From an uncultured Enterocloster sp. (lineage in GTDB: Bacteria; Bacillota; Clostridia; Lachnospirales; Lachnospiraceae), in assembly GCA_944382045.1 (NCBI GenBank), contig CALWMT010000075.1, positions 1 to 9,839 of the forward strand: a stretch of 9,839 nucleotides of DNA. Reading direction: 5' to 3'. The position numbers and the translations under genes are program-made. Numbering within the stretch: the first letter of the stretch is position 1; every line of letters begins with the position of its first letter. The notes beneath the pieces are model-generated. The model saw only the letters and a list, made by a program, of their open reading frames with translations. It did no database searches and was not told the origin of the DNA. Positions 6,035-9,839 of this stretch are shown here, one piece after another.

Positions 6035-7264
6035 ATGTCAGAAGAAAATTTATATCAGATAACCGGCACTGTGCGCATGAAGAAAGGCCAGGGCCGCTCA
6101 TTAAAATCCGGCGGCGCCTGGATTTATGATAATGAAATAGACGCCGTAACCGACGGCTTTGTGAATGGAGGCCTGGTGCGGGTGGAGGATTTTGACGGCT
6201 ATCCTCTGGGCTGCGGCTTCATCAACACCCATTCCCACATTCGTGTGCGGATGCTCTCCCGGAGGACGGACCGCATTGACCGGGAGTTTCTGCGGATGCG
6301 CCTTCAAAATGCCTGGGATTACCGGAAGGCTGTGGTGGACACCGCGAGCTGCCGCCTTGTCTTCGGCGAGGCGGATTTTCTCCCCGGCATTGTCATCGAC
6401 AAATTTTCCGATGTGCTGGTGGTGGAGTCCCTGGCCCTGGGCATTGACCGCCTAAAGCCCGTGCTTCTCGCGCTCCTGACGGAGATTCTCGCTCAGGACG
6501 GCATTTCCATCCGGGGCATCTACGAGAGAAGCGATGCCAAGGTCCGCCTTCAGGAGGGAATGGAGCGGACCAAGGGCTTTATCGGTCCGGCCTTTGACAC
6601 CAAAGTAGAGATTGTGGAAAATGGGGTCCGCTACCAGGTAGACGTGGAGGACGGACAGAAAACCGGGTTCTTCCTGGACCAGAAATACAACCGTCTGGCC
6701 GTGCAGAACCTCTGCCGCCGCATACAGCCCGAGACCGTGCTCGACTGCTTCACCCACACCGGCTCCTTTGCCCTGAACGCAGGGCTTGCCGGGGCAAAGA
6801 GCGTCCTCGGCGTGGATGCCTCTGACCTGGCCATCCGCCAGGCCCGGGAAAACGCTGCCCTAAACGGCCTCTCCTCCACAGTCTCCTTCCAGTGCGCGGA
6901 TGTCTTTGACCTTCTGCCCGCCCTGGAAAAGGAGGGGAAGCGCTTCGACCTGGTGGTCCTGGACCCGCCGGCCTTCACCAAGTCCCGCAGCTCCATCAAA
7001 AACGCGGTAAAGGGCTATCGGGAAATCAATCTCCGGGGCATGAAGCTAGTGAAGGACGGCGGATACCTGGCCACCTGCTCCTGCTCTCATTTTATGGACC
7101 CGGAGCTCTTTTCCAAGACCATCCGGGAGGCCGCTGGAAATGTGCATAAGCGGCTGCGCCAGGCAGAATACAAGACCCAGGCGCCGGACCACCCCATTTT
7201 GTGGGCGGCAGATGAGTCCTACTATTTGAAGTTCTATATTTTTCAGGTGGTGGAGGAAAAATAA
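6035..7264 (+). CDS. rlmI: RlmI-like class I SAM-dependent rRNA (cytosine-C5) methyltransferase, 409 aa
   Basis: Probable 23S rRNA m5C methyltransferase (C1962 in E. coli numbering), acting in the cytoplasm on the large subunit RNA. AAGGAG sits eight bases before the ATG. The domain order matches RlmI/YccW. There is an N-terminal PUA-like RNA-binding part (about 8-80, SLKSGGAWIYDNEI), a middle segment (about 85-210, FGEADFLPGIVID and GQKTGFFLDQK) and a C-terminal Rossmann methyltransferase. SAM motif I is LDCFTHTGSFAL near 236-247, the acidic residue after strand 2 is in GVDASD near 259-264, motif IV is LDPPAF at 309-314, and the presumed catalytic cysteine lies in TCSCS at 347-351. Length is close to E. 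coli RlmI (396). The gene converges on the next gene with only six bases between stop codons. The exact target base and the RlmI assignment within COG1092 are inference. Confidence 0.9.
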   Translation: MSEENLYQITGTVRMKKGQGRSLKSGGAWIYDNEIDAVTDGFVNGGLVRVEDFDGYPLGCGFINTHSHIRVRMLSRRTDRIDREFLRMRLQNAWDYRKAVVDTASCRLVFGEADFLPGIVIDKFSDVLVVESLALGIDRLKPVLLALLTEILAQDGISIRGIYERSDAKVRLQEGMERTKGFIGPAFDTKVEIVENGVRYQVDVEDGQKTGFFLDQKYNRLAVQNLCRRIQPETVLDCFTHTGSFALNAGLAGAKSVLGVDASDLAIRQARENAALNGLSSTVSFQCADVFDLLPALEKEGKRFDLVVLDPPAFTKSRSSIKNAVKGYREINLRGMKLVKDGGYLATCSCSHFMDPELFSKTIREAAGNVHKRLRQAEYKTQAPDHPILWAADESYYLKFYIFQVVEEK

Positions 7265-7270
7265 GGTGCT

Positions 7271-8506
7271 CTAGGCGCGCTCCAGAAGCCAGTCAATCAG
7301 ATACAGCGACTTAATTCCATCATAAGAATGAATGTAGCTCCTGTCCATGGACAATACAATCTTTTCATAGTTATCGGATATCTGGCGCAGGGGCCGGAGC
7401 TCCCGCTCCCGGGTTTCCGGAGACTGCATGCTCTCTGTCACCTGGATATACAGCTTATCGCTGGGCTTCTCGGCCACAAAGTCAACCTCATTTTCTCCGA
7501 CCTTTCCGATATAGACACGGTAATCCCGTCGGATGAGCTCCAGAAAAACAATGTTTTCAATGATGTGCCCCCGGTCCGCATCGCGGTAGCCGAGCAGCAT
7601 ATTGCGGAAGCCCATATCGATAACATAGTTCTTCCCCAGCGTTTTTAACAGCTGCTTTCCTTTTATATCGTATCTTCCAACAGAACAGATGATAAATGCA
7701 CTGCGGAGCATGGAGATATATTTGTCTACCGTTTTTCCTGCGACATTTTTCCCCTTCCCAGGCTGCATGCTTCCCTCATTTAACAGCACATTGCCGATGC
7801 TGTTGGGGGAGGTAATGCTGCCGATATTGGAGCAAAGGAAGAGCACAATTTTCTGCAGCATTCCCTGATCCGCATGTGCATTCCTCTGGAGAATATCGCG
7901 CAGTATGACGGTAGAATAAATTCCTTCCAGTGCCTGAATGCTCCTTGCTTCATTAAACTTATATTCCCTCAAAATGGGCATGCCGCCGAACTGAAGGTAT
8001 CTTTGAAACTTTTCTTCCGGCGTGACAGAAGGGGCAAACTCATAGAATCGCAGGAATTCCTCAAACGACAGCGGAAGCACACGGATTTCTACATATCTGC
8101 CGGAGAGCAGGGTCGAAAATTCGGTAGAAAGCAGATAGGCATTGGAGCCTGTAATATAAATATCCACATCAAAATCAAGCCGGAAGGACTCCACCGCCTT
8201 TTCCCAATGCTCCACTGCCTGCAGCTCATCAAATAGCAGATACGTTTTCCCGCGTCTTGGAATGCGCTCACTGACATAATCATAGAAAGCGAGATAGTTC
8301 AAAAGATTGCGATAGCGCAGCGATTCCAGATTCATATGAATAATGTTGGCATCGTCCACCCCATCCTCCGTCAGGTATTGGTGGTACAAATCCAGCAGGC
8401 ATGATTTTCCGCATCTTCGGATTCCTGTGATGATTTTGACCAAATCCACATCCCTGTTTTGAATCAGCTGTTCTAAATATGCGGGACGGTTTACAAGCTC
8501 ATTCAT
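7271..8506 (-). CDS. AAA_14/DUF4143-type ATPase with degenerate PD-(D/E)xK-like C-terminus, 411 aa
   Basis: Cytoplasmic ATP-binding protein of the large AAA_14 plus DUF4143 group common in Clostridia and Bacteroidia; its biological role is unsettled. AGGAGG lies six bases before the ATG. Walker A is GIRRCGKS at 28-35, Walker B is YLLFDELQ at 89-96 (D93, E94), the sensor-like strand is YITGSN at 117-122, and LSGR at 134-137 carries a candidate arginine finger (R137). FGGMP at 173-177 is also typical. The C-terminal DUF4143 region (about 200-410) ends in a nuclease-like fold. ENEVDF at 338-343 fits the acidic part, but the following strand reads YIQVTE, with Gln and Thr where an active nuclease would have Glu and Lys. 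The gene looks AT-richer than its neighbours, which suggests separate ancestry. No toxin, restriction or transposase partner lies beside it. Confidence 0.9.
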   Translation of the reverse strand: MNELVNRPAYLEQLIQNRDVDLVKIITGIRRCGKSCLLDLYHQYLTEDGVDDANIIHMNLESLRYRNLLNYLAFYDYVSERIPRRGKTYLLFDELQAVEHWEKAVESFRLDFDVDIYITGSNAYLLSTEFSTLLSGRYVEIRVLPLSFEEFLRFYEFAPSVTPEEKFQRYLQFGGMPILREYKFNEARSIQALEGIYSTVILRDILQRNAHADQGMLQKIVLFLCSNIGSITSPNSIGNVLLNEGSMQPGKGKNVAGKTVDKYISMLRSAFIICSVGRYDIKGKQLLKTLGKNYVIDMGFRNMLLGYRDADRGHIIENIVFLELIRRDYRVYIGKVGENEVDFVAEKPSDKLYIQVTESMQSPETRERELRPLRQISDNYEKIVLSMDRSYIHSYDGIKSLYLIDWLLERA

Positions 8507-8534
8507 AGGACACCTCCTGTATTTCTTATCTACC

Positions 8535-8562
8535 AGTATACCCGAAAGTACAAAAAAAACAA
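8535..8562 (-). promoter_or_regulatory. Weak promoter candidate for the AAA_14 ATPase
   Basis: On the minus strand TATACT at 8535-8540 is a good -10 box. The best-placed -35 is TTGTTT at 8557-8562, only a half match with a 16-base spacer, and it lies in the T-run and stem foot of the upstream terminator. If real, terminator and promoter share bases. Confidence 0.35.
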
Positions 8563-8593
8563 TAGTTTTCGACTTGTAAGTCGAAAACTATTG
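8552..8593 (-). terminator. Strong intrinsic terminator of the MATE transporter gene
   Basis: Bases 8560-8575 and 8578-8593 are perfect 16-base inverted arms, folding to a stem of at least 14 pairs with a TTGTAA-type loop. On the minus strand the hairpin is followed by eight U (A-run at 8552-8559). It begins 13 bases after the transporter stop codon. On the plus strand no U-run follows, so it acts leftward only. It separates the transporter from the ATPase gene. Confidence 0.92.
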
Positions 8594-8606
8594 CAGCGTC
8601 CCCCAT

Positions 8607-9839
8607 CTATTTACCCCTCCTGGCAATCAGGCGGAACGCGATGACGCAGATGACCACCGACAGCAGGGAGCCTGCGGAGGTAGCCAGGCCCATGGGGAAG
8701 AGATTTTCCGGAAAATAGGCGGAGGCCAGGAAGGCGCCGGGAATCCGCACCAGCAGAATGGCGATGCTGTTGTGCAAAAACGACAGTCCGGATTTCCCGC
8801 AGGCGCAGAAATATCCGCTGAAGCTGAAATGAATCCCCGCGAACATACAGTCCAGCACATATCCCCGCAGATACTGGCCGCCCAGCCGCACCACCTGGGC
8901 GCCGGAGCCCTGGCTGGCATCTGTAAAGAGGGACACCATGGGCTCCGCCAGAAACTGCATGAGCACTGACACGAGCAGGCCGAATCCCGCCGCTATGGCG
9001 ATGGCATAGCCCAGGGTCCTTTGGGCCCGATCCGGACAGCCCGCCCCAATATTCTGCGCGCCCAGGGCGGACACCGTGGACAGCATAGAGGAGGGCACAA
9101 GGAAGAGAAAGCTGATAATTTTTTCCACAATTCCCACCGCAGCCGCGTCATTTAATCCGCGGCGGTTGGCGATAATGGTTATCACAATAAAGGAAATCTG
9201 GATAAATCCATCCTGTAGGGCGATGGGCACGCCGATTTTTAAAAGCCTTCCCATCACAGGAGGCAGGGGCTTAAAATCCTGTTTTCTCACAGACAGGCCG
9301 CCGCCCCTCTTCAAAATCACCGCCAGGGACACTGCCACGCTGACCGCCTGAGAAAGGGTCGTGCCCAGAGCTGCCCCGGAGGGCCCCATGTGCAGAGCCC
9401 CCATAAACAGATAGTCCAGCCCGATATTGGCCGCGCAGGCCACCGCGATAAAATACATGGGGCTTTTGGAATCCCCCATTCCCCGAAAAATAGAGCTGAT
9501 GATGTTGTAGGCCGTGATAAAGGGAATTCCCATAAAGCAGATGGTCAGATAGTCCAGAGTTCCGGAAACCGCCTGGGCAGGCGTGGACATCACCTTCACA
9601 ATCTGCCCGGAGGCCGCCAGCAGCACCACCGTGAGCACCAGGGACAGCCCCATAAAAAGGGTTACGGTGTTGCCGATGCAGACTGCCGCCTGCCTGTCCT
9701 TCCTTCCGCCCACTGCCTGCCCAATGGACACAGTGGAGCCCATGGCCAGCCCCACGATCATCACGGTCAGCATGTGCATCACCTGGGAGCCGATGGACAC
9801 CGCCGTTGTGTCCGCCACCCCCTCAAACTGCCCGATGAT
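8607..9839 (-). CDS. MATE-family (NorM/DinF-type) efflux transporter, 5' partial
   Basis: Cytoplasmic-membrane cation-coupled multidrug or metabolite efflux pump of the MATE superfamily (COG0534). The frame stays open to the window edge: 410 residues are visible plus the stop codon, against about 450 for the family, so roughly 35-45 N-terminal residues lie outside. The first visible residues, IIGQFEGVADTTAVSIGSQ, are the end of TM1 and the conserved segment after it; the GTG at 9818 is internal and not a start. MATE features include GLAMGSTVSIGQAVGGRKD after TM2, the helical hairpins that follow, FRGMGDSKSPMYF near the TM4-5 loop, and a second half beginning around KIGVPIALQDGFIQISF. The protein ends in a short basic tail, RLIARRGK. 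A strong terminator follows. The substrate cannot be predicted, and I see no regulator in the visible part. Confidence 0.93.
   Translation of the reverse strand: MIGQFEGVADTTAVSIGSQVMHMLTVMIVGLAMGSTVSIGQAVGGRKDRQAAVCIGNTVTLFMGLSLVLTVVLLAASGQIVKVMSTPAQAVSGTLDYLTICFMGIPFITAYNIISSIFRGMGDSKSPMYFIAVACAANIGLDYLFMGALHMGPSGAALGTTLSQAVSVAVSLAVILKRGGGLSVRKQDFKPLPPVMGRLLKIGVPIALQDGFIQISFIVITIIANRRGLNDAAAVGIVEKIISFLFLVPSSMLSTVSALGAQNIGAGCPDRAQRTLGYAIAIAAGFGLLVSVLMQFLAEPMVSLFTDASQGSGAQVVRLGGQYLRGYVLDCMFAGIHFSFSGYFCACGKSGLSFLHNSIAILLVRIPGAFLASAYFPENLFPMGLATSAGSLLSVVICVIAFRLIARRGK

Noticed and set aside
7271..8506. Anti-phage defence system or toxin-antitoxin based on the ATPase
   Set aside because: No nuclease, toxin, antitoxin, methylase or other defence partner is adjacent, and the nuclease-like motif is degenerate; the sequence alone does not support a defence role.
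9816..9818. GTG start for the MATE transporter
   Set aside because: It is internal: the frame continues to the window edge with conserved MATE residues upstream, and starting here would remove TM1.

Overview
The window most likely comes from a GC-rich Clostridia member, probably Lachnospiraceae. This rests on strong AGGAGG-type ribosome binding sites, sigma-A style promoters, a degenerate clostridial cell-wall-binding repeat, a TetR protein with a Firmicutes-type C-terminal region, and a DUF4143-type ATPase. It is an inference from gene style, not from a marker gene. The window is almost fully coding. The longest gene-free stretch is the 257-base divergent intergenic region at 5100-5356.

Left half (1-5099, all leftward): an apparent three-gene envelope operon. 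In transcription order it encodes (i) a 260-residue exported protein with a degenerate choline/cell-wall-binding repeat, (ii) a 725-residue MMPL/RND-superfamily transporter, and (iii) a large exported protein. The third has a beta-rich N-terminal part, a helical middle, an acidic patch and at least 260 residues of Gly/Ser/Ala/Glu repeats running off the left edge. Genes (ii) and (iii) overlap by ATGA. A TetR-family regulator (5357-5941) is divergent from the operon. The spacer between them holds a consensus rightward promoter that overlaps leftward promoter candidates face to face, plus dyads that could be operators. The simplest reading is a regulator-controlled envelope export or remodelling cassette of unknown substrate.

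Right half: after the TetR gene there is a promoter and an RlmI-like 23S rRNA m5C methyltransferase (6035-7264). It converges, with a 6-base gap, on a leftward AAA_14/DUF4143 ATPase (7271-8506) that looks AT-richer than its surroundings and may be acquired. Upstream of that, a strong intrinsic terminator closes a leftward MATE-family efflux transporter (8607 to beyond 9839), whose N-terminus lies outside the window.

The candidate for an under-described system is the TetR / wall-binding protein / MMPL / low-complexity exported protein cassette. The remaining genes are recognisable families.
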